Source of the DNA: Lachnospiraceae bacterium
GTDB taxonomy: Bacteria > Bacillota > Clostridia > Lachnospirales > Lachnospiraceae
DNA length: 5,342 nt
Reading direction: 5' to 3'
NCBI GenBank assembly: GCA_003489085.1
Contig: DNJM01000101.1
Span: forward strand, 1 to 5,342
Under the pieces are notes generated by a model. The model searched no databases and was not told the DNA's origin. It saw only the letters and a program-made list of their open reading frames with translations. Numbering within the stretch: the first letter of the stretch is position 1; every line of letters begins with the position of its first letter. The position numbers and the translations under genes were made by a program. Below, piece after piece: positions 1 through 5,342 of the stretch.

Positions 1-24
1 TGGATTCCTGTGAAGAAAAAGTAA
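1..24 (+). CDS. Possible 3' tail of an upstream gene (partial)
   Basis: Frame 1 reads WIPVKKK and then TAA at 22-24, ten bases before the strong hairpin at 34-93. A lysine-rich end just before a terminator is what the end of a gene often looks like, but seven codons cannot prove coding. It could equally be the end of a short leader peptide for the downstream resistance gene, or non-coding sequence. The bases left of the window would decide. Confidence 0.2.
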   Translation, partial: WIPVKKK

Positions 25-33
25 ATAGCGTAA

Positions 34-93
34 GCAAAAGGAACCTGCAAGGCGCTCTGAGACAGAGGCTTTGTAGGTTCTTTATACTTTTGC
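34..93. terminator. Strong, probably bidirectional terminator hairpin (or attenuator)
   Basis: Bases 41-59 pair with 63-80 in an 18-pair stem. It has two G-U pairs (47:74 and 51:70), one bulged G at 54, and a 3-base loop AGA at 60-62. The stem is followed by a T-rich tail (TTTATACTTTT, 81-91). On the opposite strand it is followed by CTTTTGC, so it could stop transcription both ways. The flanks GCAAAAG (34-40) and CTTTTGC (87-93) also pair, extending the fold around a 6-base bulge. The simplest reading is the terminator of a gene to the left. It lies about 140 bases before the aph start, so attenuation of a resistance transcript that begins upstream is an alternative. Confidence 0.7.
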
Positions 94-98
94 AAAGA

Positions 99-197
99 AT
101 GTCCGGTTATAAATGTAAGCGCCGCAAGAAAATCAAATTAGTTCAAAACGGGTCTATCAAATTTATACCTGTTTTGATAAAATATATTTTGAAATGA
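99..197 (+). CDS. Possible 32-codon leader ORF upstream of aph
   Basis: An ATG at 99-101 opens a 32-codon frame ending in TGA at 195-197, 34 bases before the aph start. The peptide is basic at its start (KCKRRKKIK around residues 5-13) and hydrophobic at its end (KFIPVLIKYIL around 21-31). The frame runs through both arms of the stems at 143-179, the geometry expected of a regulatory leader peptide. Against this, I see no Shine-Dalgarno sequence before the ATG (the preceding bases are TTTTGCAAAGA), and AT-rich DNA gives such frames by chance. No known leader peptide is recognised. Confidence 0.2.
   Translation: MSGYKCKRRKKIKLVQNGSIKFIPVLIKYILK
143..179 (+). promoter_or_regulatory. Pair of mutually exclusive stems in the aph leader
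   Basis: TCAAAACGGGT (143-153) pairs with ACCTGTTTTGA (167-177) in an 11-bp stem with a single G-U pair and a 13-base loop. TATCAAA (155-161) can instead pair with TTTGATA (173-179). The two stems share bases 173-177, so only one can form at a time. This resembles attenuator architecture, but the aph SD (220-224) is not held in either stem and no T-run follows. As DNA, the first repeat could instead be a binding site for a dimeric regulator. No promoter with both boxes convincing was found in 1-231; isolated -10-like sequences such as TATACT (83-88) and TAAAAT (178-183) lack a good -35. Confidence 0.3.
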
Positions 198-219
198 CGG
201 ACTTGGGGAAGAAAGAGTT

Positions 220-224
220 AGGAG
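220..224 (+). promoter_or_regulatory. Ribosome binding site of aph
   Basis: AGGAG lies 7 bases before the ATG at 232 and fixes that start. The next in-frame ATG is 20 codons further on and would remove part of the N-terminal lobe. Confidence 0.75.
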
Positions 225-231
225 TGAGAAA

Positions 232-1017
232 ATGAAGAAAACATTATTGAACCAAATTCCAAATGAAATACCGCAGGATATTCGGCGTGTTATGTCCGAG
301 GCGAACATTTACGATAGCTCCTGCTCACCCGAAGCAAAAGTATATTTCATTGACAAAGGGAATGGGTATTATTTAAAATGTTCGGACAAGGGAACACTTG
401 AAAAAGAAGCAAAAATGACAGAATATTTTGATTTTAAGGGTATTGGCGCCAAGGTGTTAAACTATATATCATCTGACAACGATTGGCTTTTAACAACCGC
501 TGTGGCTGGAGAGGATTGCGTGTATGAGGAGTATCTTATGAATCCTGAGCGTTTATGTGACACTCTTGCATATGAATTAAGAAAACTGCACGAAACAGAT
601 TATACGGGCTGCCCGATTATGGATAGAACAGCAGAATACCTTACTGTAGCTGAGAAGAATTACTGTACAGGAAATTATGATAAATCTCAGTTTCCTGATA
701 GCTTCGGCTACCGTTCGGCAAAAGAAGCCTATGATGTGTTGACGGAAGGAAAAGATGCTCTTAAAAGCAAAGTGTTGCTTCACGGTGACTATTGTCTGCC
801 CAATATTATTCTTAACAACTGGAAACTATCCGGGTTTATCGATGTGGGAAGCGGTGGCGTTGGAGACAGGCATATAGACATTTTTTGGGGAGTCTGGACG
901 CTTTGGTTTAATCTGCAAACGGATAAATACCGTGAGCGTTTTCTGGATGCATATGGACGGGATAAAGTAGATGGAGAAATACTCAAAATTGTTGCCGCAG
1001 CAGAAGTTTTTGGGTAA
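232..1017 (+). CDS. APH(3')-type aminoglycoside O-phosphotransferase, with an atypical C-terminus
   Basis: The product is a 261-residue cytosolic kinase of the APH(3') family. Family members use ATP to phosphorylate the 3'-hydroxyl of kanamycin/neomycin-type aminoglycosides and so give resistance. Visible family signatures are the N-lobe lysine in YYLK (K49) with its likely partner E59 in LEKEAKM; the catalytic-loop motif HGDYCLPN (184-191, base D186, metal ligand N191); the metal-binding FIDVG (202-206, D204); and GDRHID (211-216). Length and motif spacing match APH(3')-IIIa and APH(3')-IV proteins of about 260 residues. The oddity is the end. Family members finish in something like YYIxLDE(F/L)F, whose acidic residues and terminal carboxylate bind the drug. 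This one finishes VAAAEVFG. The last codons seem to come from another gene (see 971-1066), so activity may be reduced or changed. Base composition varies and is AT-rich in parts, consistent with transfer. The exact subtype and drug range are not readable. Confidence 0.9.
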   Translation: MKKTLLNQIPNEIPQDIRRVMSEANIYDSSCSPEAKVYFIDKGNGYYLKCSDKGTLEKEAKMTEYFDFKGIGAKVLNYISSDNDWLLTTAVAGEDCVYEEYLMNPERLCDTLAYELRKLHETDYTGCPIMDRTAEYLTVAEKNYCTGNYDKSQFPDSFGYRSAKEAYDVLTEGKDALKSKVLLHGDYCLPNIILNNWKLSGFIDVGSGGVGDRHIDIFWGVWTLWFNLQTDKYRERFLDAYGRDKVDGEILKIVAAAEVFG

Positions 1018-1066
1018 TTTGCCGGAGCGGCAAAAGTGGAAAAGATATGCGGCACAAAAGAAATAA
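971..1066 (+). pseudogene. Remnant: 3' tail of a resident gene truncated by the aph junction
   Basis: In the frame one base after that of aph, an open stretch runs from 971 (just after TAG at 968-970) to TAA at 1064-1066. It ends in a plausible C-terminus, NLPERQKWKRYAAQKK. Its stop lies 20 bases before the GH31 start at 1087, typical operon spacing. The aph protein loses resemblance to its family at about residue 252 (bases 985-987), inside this stretch. I infer that the resident operon once had another gene before GH31, that aph-bearing DNA recombined into it, and that only this tail remains. The breakpoint should lie between about 971 and 1012. I do not recognise the parent gene. Chance openness over 32 codons, or a one-base indel in TTTTTGGG (1007-1014), are alternatives. 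The ATG at 971 has no good SD, so a functional 31-residue peptide is unlikely. Confidence 0.45.
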
Positions 1067-1073
1067 TGGATTT

Positions 1074-1078
1074 GGAGG
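1074..1078 (+). promoter_or_regulatory. Ribosome binding site that sets the GH31 start
   Basis: GGAGG sits 8 bases before ATG 1087. The other in-frame candidates, GTG 1036 and ATG 1066, lie upstream of this site and have no SD of their own. ATG 1093 would be 14 bases away, which is too far. This supports starting the glycosidase at 1087. Confidence 0.8.
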
Positions 1079-1086
1079 CAAGATAT

Positions 1087-3429
1087 ATGCATATGGGAAC
1101 AGCAGATGAAAGGGCAGTCGTTCAGGGAGAAAAATATCGTTTTACGGTATTGACATCACAGCTGATCCGACTGGAATATCAGGAGAATGGCATGTTTGTA
1201 GATGCCCTCTCTCAGCGGGTGCAAAACAGAAGATTCTCTGTGCCGCAGTTTGAGGTGCGTGAGACGGAGCAAAATCTCGAGATAATTACGGAACAGTTGC
1301 ATTTAAAATATGATAAACAGGCATTTTCCAGAGTGGGACTCAGTATTGCTGTGAAAGGTGAGGGATGTATCTGGAACTGGTATTACGGAGCTGAGATCAG
1401 AGATCTAAAGGGTACGGCCAGAACACTGGATGAGGCGGATGGAGCGATTCCGCTGGAGGCAGGACTCATTTCCCGGGGAGGTTTTACGGTACTGGATGAC
1501 AGCAGGTCGATTTTGCTGACGGAAGATGGATGGGTCTGTGCCAGAGAAAATCAGGGACTGGATCTATATTTCTTCGGGTATGGGCATGAGTATGAGAAAT
1601 GTCTGAAGGACTTTTATAAACTTTGCGGGGGAACACCGCTGATCCCCCGGTTTGCGCTGGGAAACTGGTGGAGCAGGTACTATAGATATACACAAGAGGA
1701 ATATCAGGAGTTGATCGAACGGTTCGAACAGGAAGAAATTCCCCTTTCGGTGGCAGTGATTGATATGGACTGGCACCTGGTTGACATTGATCCGGCGTAT
1801 GGCTCTGGCTGGACGGGCTACACCTGGAATGAAGAACTATTCCCGGATTACCGCGGCTTTTTAAAATGGCTGCATAAGCATTATCTGAAAGTCAGTCTGA
1901 ATGTACATCCGGCGGATGGTGTTCGAGCCTTTGAAAAACAGTATTCTGCGATGGCAGAGGCAATGGGAATGGATCCGGAGAAGAAAGAAACAATAGGGTT
2001 TGACCTGACAGATCCCAGATTAATGAAAGCACATTTTGATTTCATTTGTCATCCTTATGAGGAAGAGGGCGTTGATTTCTGGTGGCTGGACTGGCAGCAG
2101 GGGACACGAACCAGGATGGAAGGACTGGATCCGCTGTGGATGATTAATTATTTGCACTATCAGGACAGCCTTCGAGAGGGAAGGCGTGGGATGACCTTTT
2201 CCAGATATGCGGGTATCGGAAGCCACAGATATCCCATTGGCTTTTCCGGGGATACAGTTGTGTCCTGGGAGTCTCTGGATTTTCAGCCATATTTTACCGC
2301 TACAGCAAGTAATGTGGGATATGGATGGTGGAGCCATGATATCGGCGGGCATATGTTTGGATATCGAGATGAAGAATTGACTGCCAGATGGGTGCAGCTC
2401 GGTGTGTTTTCACCGATTCTGCGGCTGCACAGTACCTGCAATGTTTACATTCACAAGGAACCATGGCTGTTTCATGCGACATACCGTGAGACGATGGGAC
2501 GTTATCTTCGCCTGCGGCATGAGCTGATACCATATCTGTACAGTATGAACGTACTTGCATCATGGGAAGGTCAACCACTGGTAAGGCCTATGTACTACAA
2601 AAATCCTGAGAAGGATGAAGCGTATATGGTTCCGAATGAGTACTATTTCGGCACAGAGCTGCTTGCATGCCCGATTACGCAAAAAACGGATGCAAGTGGG
2701 CTGGCACTTTTTAAGGCATGGATTCCAGAGGGAAAATGGTTTGATATTTTCAATGGAAGAATCTATGAGGGAGATCGAAGCCTTACATTGGTACGTGATG
2801 TGGAGGAGATTCCGGTACTGGCCAAAGCGGGAGGAATCATTCCTTATGCAGTGCTGACGGATGGAGAAAATGGAGTGAATAATCCGGCAGCGCTCAGAGT
2901 GCAGATTTTTGCCGGAAATGACGGAGAGTTCCATCTGTATGAAGACAAGGATGACAATGAGCAGTGGACAGATACCCTGTTTACCTGGAACTGGGAGGAG
3001 AAATCTCTGCTGATTCATAGAGCTGCAGGCGCTTTGCAGGGAATTCCTGCAAAAAGAAGCTGGAAGCTGGAATTCTGGGGCGTTACACGGGAGAAGATGG
3101 TGCAGGTGGAAGCGGACGGAAAAGTGCTGGAGGCAGAATGTACCTACGATGACAGAAAAAATGTGCTTTCGGTAATGCTTTCTGACATTCCCTGTCTTTC
3201 CGAGATAACGGTTCGTTTGCCGGAGACAATCGGGGATGCGGTGAATCGGGTGCCGGAGCAGATCGCGGAGCTTTTTGGTAAGGTGAATATGGTTTCCTTC
3301 GATGATATGTGGAAAATCTATGAATTATTACAAAAAGGTGCTCCTGTAAAATCCATTCTGTCTACGCTGGAATGCATGAAAATGCCGGAAAGAGCACGTC
3401 TGGCTTTGCAGGAAATTCTGCTGGCCTAG
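1087..3429 (+). CDS. GH31 family glycoside hydrolase (alpha-glycosidase-like), WLDWQQ nucleophile variant
   Basis: The 780-residue product is a retaining GH31 enzyme that would hydrolyse, or transfer, an alpha-linked sugar. Numbering from the 1087 start, an N-terminal beta-sandwich (about 1-175) leads into the TIM barrel. The barrel opens at PLIPRFALGNWWSRYY (184-199), with IDMDWH (225-230) and LNVHPADGV (271-279). The nucleophile motif is FWWLDWQQG (331-339, D335). The acid/base is in GFSGD (D389). The hallmark WWSHDIGG (414-421) is followed by ELTARWVQLGVFSPILRLHS (430-449). After the barrel come a beta region with AWIPEGKWFDIFNG (544-557) and IPVLAKAGGIIP (575-586), a further beta domain, and a helical tail of about 60 residues. 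Typical alpha-glucosidases carry WxDMNE where this has WLDWQQ, so the substrate is left open. There is no signal peptide or membrane segment, so it should act in the cytoplasm on imported or internally made glycosides. It is the first intact gene of the resident operon; any promoter must lie upstream, perhaps now that of aph. Confidence 0.95.
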   Translation: MHMGTADERAVVQGEKYRFTVLTSQLIRLEYQENGMFVDALSQRVQNRRFSVPQFEVRETEQNLEIITEQLHLKYDKQAFSRVGLSIAVKGEGCIWNWYYGAEIRDLKGTARTLDEADGAIPLEAGLISRGGFTVLDDSRSILLTEDGWVCARENQGLDLYFFGYGHEYEKCLKDFYKLCGGTPLIPRFALGNWWSRYYRYTQEEYQELIERFEQEEIPLSVAVIDMDWHLVDIDPAYGSGWTGYTWNEELFPDYRGFLKWLHKHYLKVSLNVHPADGVRAFEKQYSAMAEAMGMDPEKKETIGFDLTDPRLMKAHFDFICHPYEEEGVDFWWLDWQQGTRTRMEGLDPLWMINYLHYQDSLREGRRGMTFSRYAGIGSHRYPIGFSGDTVVSWESLDFQPYFTATASNVGYGWWSHDIGGHMFGYRDEELTARWVQLGVFSPILRLHSTCNVYIHKEPWLFHATYRETMGRYLRLRHELIPYLYSMNVLASWEGQPLVRPMYYKNPEKDEAYMVPNEYYFGTELLACPITQKTDASGLALFKAWIPEGKWFDIFNGRIYEGDRSLTLVRDVEEIPVLAKAGGIIPYAVLTDGENGVNNPAALRVQIFAGNDGEFHLYEDKDDNEQWTDTLFTWNWEEKSLLIHRAAGALQGIPAKRSWKLEFWGVTREKMVQVEADGKVLEAECTYDDRKNVLSVMLSDIPCLSEITVRLPETIGDAVNRVPEQIAELFGKVNMVSFDDMWKIYELLQKGAPVKSILSTLECMKMPERARLALQEILLA

Positions 3430-3449
3430 ATGGCAGGAATAAGAAGACC

Positions 3450-3548
3450 ATGAAAAATATTTACTTAATAGAGCGAAAAAGGAGTTATAAGAAACACCGG
3501 TTTTATATGGTGCATCGAAAATCAGAAAGTAAAGGGAATATACCATGA
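3450..3548 (+). CDS. Possible small basic protein (32 aa) coupled to the glycosyltransferase
   Basis: ATG 3450 opens a 32-codon frame that fills almost the whole gap between GH31 and the glycosyltransferase. Its TGA (3546-3548) overlaps the next ATG as ATGA. The peptide begins MKNIYLIERKRSYKKHR and is rich in lysine and arginine, with no membrane segment and no cysteine pair. The SD is weak: AGGA at 3435-3438 is 11 bases upstream, with a purine-rich AAGAAGA nearer. A stop-start overlap is typical of real coupled genes, but purine-rich intergenic DNA also yields Lys/Arg-rich frames by chance. No family is recognised. If real, it may be a coupling peptide that brings ribosomes to the next start, or a small accessory protein. 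Confidence 0.4.
   Translation: MKNIYLIERKRSYKKHRFYMVHRKSESKGNIP
3532..3537 (+). promoter_or_regulatory. Ribosome binding site of the glycosyltransferase
   Basis: AAGGGA lies 7 bases before ATG 3545. It sits inside the last codons of the possible small ORF at 3450-3548, so re-initiation after that frame could contribute. The 115-base gap between GH31 and this gene shows no terminator-like hairpin with a T-run, which agrees with one transcript. Confidence 0.55.
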
Positions 3549-4798
3549 GAGTTTTGAGTATCACGGCCCAAAAACCGAACAGTACCGGGAGCGGAATTTA
3601 TCTTACGGCGTTAGTGCAGCAGTGGAGCCGCATGGGGCATGAGCAGGCAGTCGTAGCAGGAGTCTATAAAGAGGATCAGATACAGTTTCCGGAAGGAACT
3701 GTGTTTTATCCGGTTATATACCGAACAGAGAAACTGCCGTTTGCAGTGGCAGGTATGTCGGATGAGATGCCGTATGAAAGCTTGCGGTATCAGGATCTGA
3801 CACAGGAAATGGCCGGGCAGTTTGCAGAAGCCTTTCATGAAGTGATGGATAGAGCGATTGAGGAATTTCAACCGGATCTGATACTTTGCCATCATCTGTA
3901 CTTATTGACAGCGCTTGTAAGGAAATGGTATCCGGATCAGTTGATTCTGGGTGTCTGCCACGGCTCGGATATCCGGCAGATCTGTAAAAATGTATTGTTT
4001 CGAGAAGAGATCAAAGAGCAGATTCAGAAGCTGGATGGAGTCATTGCTCTGCAGGAGAAGCAGAAGGAAGAGATTCAGGATTTATTCGGAATCGAAGCGA
4101 AGCGGGTGCGTGCGATCGGCGCCGGCTACAATCAGGACATTTTCTATCGTGGAGAGAAGCAGGCGCGTACTTATGCGCAGTTGGTGTTTGCCGGAAAAGT
4201 ATCGGAAAAGAAAGGTGTGTTCAGTCTGCTTCGGGCGCTGGAATACCTTCCCTATGCTCCGGAAGAACTGCAGGTGAAGATTGCCGGAGGGCATGGTCAG
4301 GAAGAAGAATATGAAGCGATTCAGGAGCTGGCAAAGAAGAGCCGGTATCGAATTGAATTTCTGGGGGCATTGCCGCAGATGAAGCTGGCAGATGTATTCC
4401 GGCAGAGTGATGTATTCGTACTGCCGTCTTACTTTGAAGGACTGGCGCTGGTTAATATAGAGGCTATCGCCTGTGGACTGCGTGTGGTTTGTTCTGACAT
4501 TCCGGGCATAGCGGAATGGTTTCATAAAAATATTCCGGGAAATGGCATTGCTTTTGTAACACTTCCCGGTATGCGGAATATGGATGAGCCAAGAAAAGAA
4601 GAGTTGGACGGATTTGAAAGAAGGCTGGCAGAGGCGATTCAGAATCAGATCGAGCATGCACAGAAGAATCCGGAGCAGAAGCTGCCGGACTTGAGTCAGG
4701 TTTCATGGGAGGGTATCAGCCATCGAATTTTGAAATTCGCGGAAGAGATAAGAGGGACACAACGGAAAGAACATCGGAGGAAGAGATATGTTTATTGA
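3545..4798 (+). CDS. GT-B fold glycosyltransferase, GT4-like
   Basis: The 417-residue product is a retaining nucleotide-sugar-dependent glycosyltransferase of the GT4 type. Its N-terminal Rossmann-like half starts with MRVLSIT and a glycine-containing loop STGSGIYL (13-20). CHGSD (138-142) carries H139, in the position of the usual acceptor-site histidine. The C-terminal half holds FAGKVSEKKGV (215-225), whose lysines correspond to the diphosphate-binding basic residues. Then comes the diagnostic EX7E motif in YFEGLALVNIEAIACG (296-311; E298 and E306), which binds the donor sugar nucleotide. The tail RKEHRRKRYVY is strongly basic. There is no signal peptide or transmembrane helix, so it is cytosolic, possibly membrane-associated through basic surfaces. 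Donor and acceptor are unknown: GT4 includes lipid, polysaccharide and sugar-phosphate glycosyltransferases. Its end overlaps the next gene by 11 bases, implying coupled translation. Length is typical, and no frameshift or missing key residue was seen. Confidence 0.93.
   Translation: MRVLSITAQKPNSTGSGIYLTALVQQWSRMGHEQAVVAGVYKEDQIQFPEGTVFYPVIYRTEKLPFAVAGMSDEMPYESLRYQDLTQEMAGQFAEAFHEVMDRAIEEFQPDLILCHHLYLLTALVRKWYPDQLILGVCHGSDIRQICKNVLFREEIKEQIQKLDGVIALQEKQKEEIQDLFGIEAKRVRAIGAGYNQDIFYRGEKQARTYAQLVFAGKVSEKKGVFSLLRALEYLPYAPEELQVKIAGGHGQEEEYEAIQELAKKSRYRIEFLGALPQMKLADVFRQSDVFVLPSYFEGLALVNIEAIACGLRVVCSDIPGIAEWFHKNIPGNGIAFVTLPGMRNMDEPRKEELDGFERRLAEAIQNQIEHAQKNPEQKLPDLSQVSWEGISHRILKFAEEIRGTQRKEHRRKRYVY
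4776..4780 (+). promoter_or_regulatory. Ribosome binding site of the PHP gene
   Basis: GGAGG lies 7 bases before ATG 4788 and inside the glycosyltransferase coding sequence. It selects 4788 over the in-frame ATGs at 4800 and 4806, and so establishes the 11-base gene overlap. Confidence 0.8.
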
Positions 4799-5342
4799 TA
4801 TGCATATGCACGAGTCTACCTTTTCAAAGGATAGCTTTTTGAAACTGGAGGAAATGGTAGAACTGGCAAAGAAAAGAGGTCTGGATGCTATTTGTATTAC
4901 AGATCATGACGATATGGGGTTGAAAGAATATGCTGAAGAGTATTCTGGAAAGACAGGATTTCCGATTTTTGTCGGAATTGAGTTTTTCTCTTTGCAGGGT
5001 GACATTGTTGCATTTGGAATTGATGAATATCCCAAAGAGCGGGTGAACGCTCAGGAATTTATTGATCTGGTGAAAAAGCAGGGTGGAATCTGCTTCAGTG
5101 CACATCCATTTCGGAATAATAATCGTGGACTGGAAGAGAACCTGCGGACGGTGCAAGGGCTGGATGGTGTGGAAGTGCTGAATGGCAGTACTCTGCCGGA
5201 GGCAAATAAAAAAGCGGCGGATTATGCGCGTGAGCTCGGTTTGACAACGATTGGATCCAGTGACTGCCATGTCCCGGAGAAGCTGGGCTTCTTTGCCACA
5301 TGGTTTCCGGAAGAGGTGCGGACACTGAAAGAAATGATGCGG
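4788..5342 (+). CDS. PHP-domain metal-dependent phosphoesterase (partial, cut by right edge)
   Basis: The frame is open from ATG 4788 to the end of the window: 185 codons, no stop. The PHP metal-ligand series is nearly complete: FIDMHMHE (2-9; H6, H8), ITDHDD (37-42; D39, H40), GIEFF (63-67; E65), SAHPF (104-108; H106) and SSDCH (157-161; D159, H161). These residues build the multinuclear metal centre of the PHP (polymerase and histidinol phosphatase) superfamily, which hydrolyses phosphate mono- or diesters. Stand-alone cytosolic members include histidinol-phosphatase-like enzymes and the YciV/TrpH group. The protein begins directly with the PHP core, with no polymerase parts, so it is a stand-alone enzyme of probably modest size with only its C-terminus missing. 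The substrate is unknown. Overlap with the glycosyltransferase gene suggests they work in the same pathway, for instance on a phosphorylated glycoside, which is inference. Confidence 0.9.
   Translation, partial: MFIDMHMHESTFSKDSFLKLEEMVELAKKRGLDAICITDHDDMGLKEYAEEYSGKTGFPIFVGIEFFSLQGDIVAFGIDEYPKERVNAQEFIDLVKKQGGICFSAHPFRNNNRGLEENLRTVQGLDGVEVLNGSTLPEANKKAADYARELGLTTIGSSDCHVPEKLGFFATWFPEEVRTLKEMMR

Noticed and set aside
1..231. Insertion-sequence or integron end next to the resistance gene
   Set aside because: The inverted repeats found are local hairpins. I saw no matching repeat or target duplication on the right side of aph, no transposase fragment and no attC-like site.
1018..1034. Hairpin TTTGCCG-GAG-CGGCAAA just after the aph stop as a terminator
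   Set aside because: The stem is only 7 bp, no T-run follows on either strand, and it lies inside the apparent resident-gene tail with an operon continuing downstream.
1036..1086. N-terminal extension of the GH31 protein from GTG 1036 or ATG 1066
   Set aside because: Neither has a ribosome binding site, the GGAGG at 1074-1078 is ideally placed for ATG 1087, and the extra bases are better explained as the tail of another gene in a different frame.
1015..1089. aph and GH31 are in the same frame with only one TAA between them, suggesting a split fusion gene
   Set aside because: A kinase-glycosidase fusion has no known sense, GH31 has its own SD and start, and sharing a frame has a one-in-three chance.
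2560..3018. 152-codon open frame on the minus strand opposite the GH31 C-terminal half
   Set aside because: It is opposite a clearly coding GH31 segment, is rich in isolated Cys/His/Arg typical of antisense shadows, and has no motif.
3430..3453. Seven-codon ORF (MAGIRRP) starting right after the GH31 stop and ending in an ATGA overlap with the small ORF
   Set aside because: It is too short to support, its start has no SD, and such overlaps are expected by chance at this length.
4082..4657. 191-codon open frame on the minus strand opposite the glycosyltransferase
   Set aside because: The glycosyltransferase motifs explain this DNA on the plus strand. The antisense frame shows no recognisable domain.
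4824..5270. 148-codon open frame on the minus strand opposite the PHP gene
   Set aside because: The plus-strand frame carries the full PHP metal-ligand series and a strong SD, so the antisense frame is a shadow.

Overview
The window looks like chromosomal DNA of a low-to-mid GC Firmicute, most likely a gut Lachnospiraceae-type Clostridium. This rests on strong GGAGG ribosome binding sites with 7-8 nt spacing, tightly packed plus-strand genes, and the protein styles (GH31 glycosidase, GT4 glycosyltransferase, PHP phosphoesterase). The taxon is an inference; no marker gene is present.

Layout: (i) Bases 1-231 form an AT-rich leader. It holds a very strong hairpin (34-93) that can act as a terminator, a 32-codon open frame (99-197), and a pair of mutually exclusive stems (143-179). 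(ii) Bases 232-1017 encode an APH(3')-type aminoglycoside phosphotransferase, a probable resistance gene acquired by transfer. Its last ~9 codons do not look like the family C-terminus. In another frame the same bases read as the tail of a different gene, ending at 1066. I read this as a recombination scar between the resistance gene and a resident operon. (iii) Bases 1087-5342 are that operon, all on the plus strand: a cytoplasmic GH31 glycosidase, a possible 32-residue basic small protein, a GT4-family glycosyltransferase, and a PHP-domain phosphoesterase cut off by the right edge.

The last three frames are joined by overlaps: ATGA at 3545-3548, and an 11-bp overlap at 4788-4798. This suggests translational coupling. 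Together the genes suggest metabolism of an intracellular glycoside: one enzyme makes a glycosidic bond, one could remove a phosphate, and one hydrolyses glycosidic bonds. The actual substrates cannot be read from the sequence.

No tRNA, rRNA, CRISPR array, transposase or insertion sequence was found. No longer stretch than the 231-base leader lacks a confident gene. The most notable items are the aph/native-gene junction, the small ORF before the glycosyltransferase, the atypical GH31 nucleophile motif, and the structured leader of the resistance gene.
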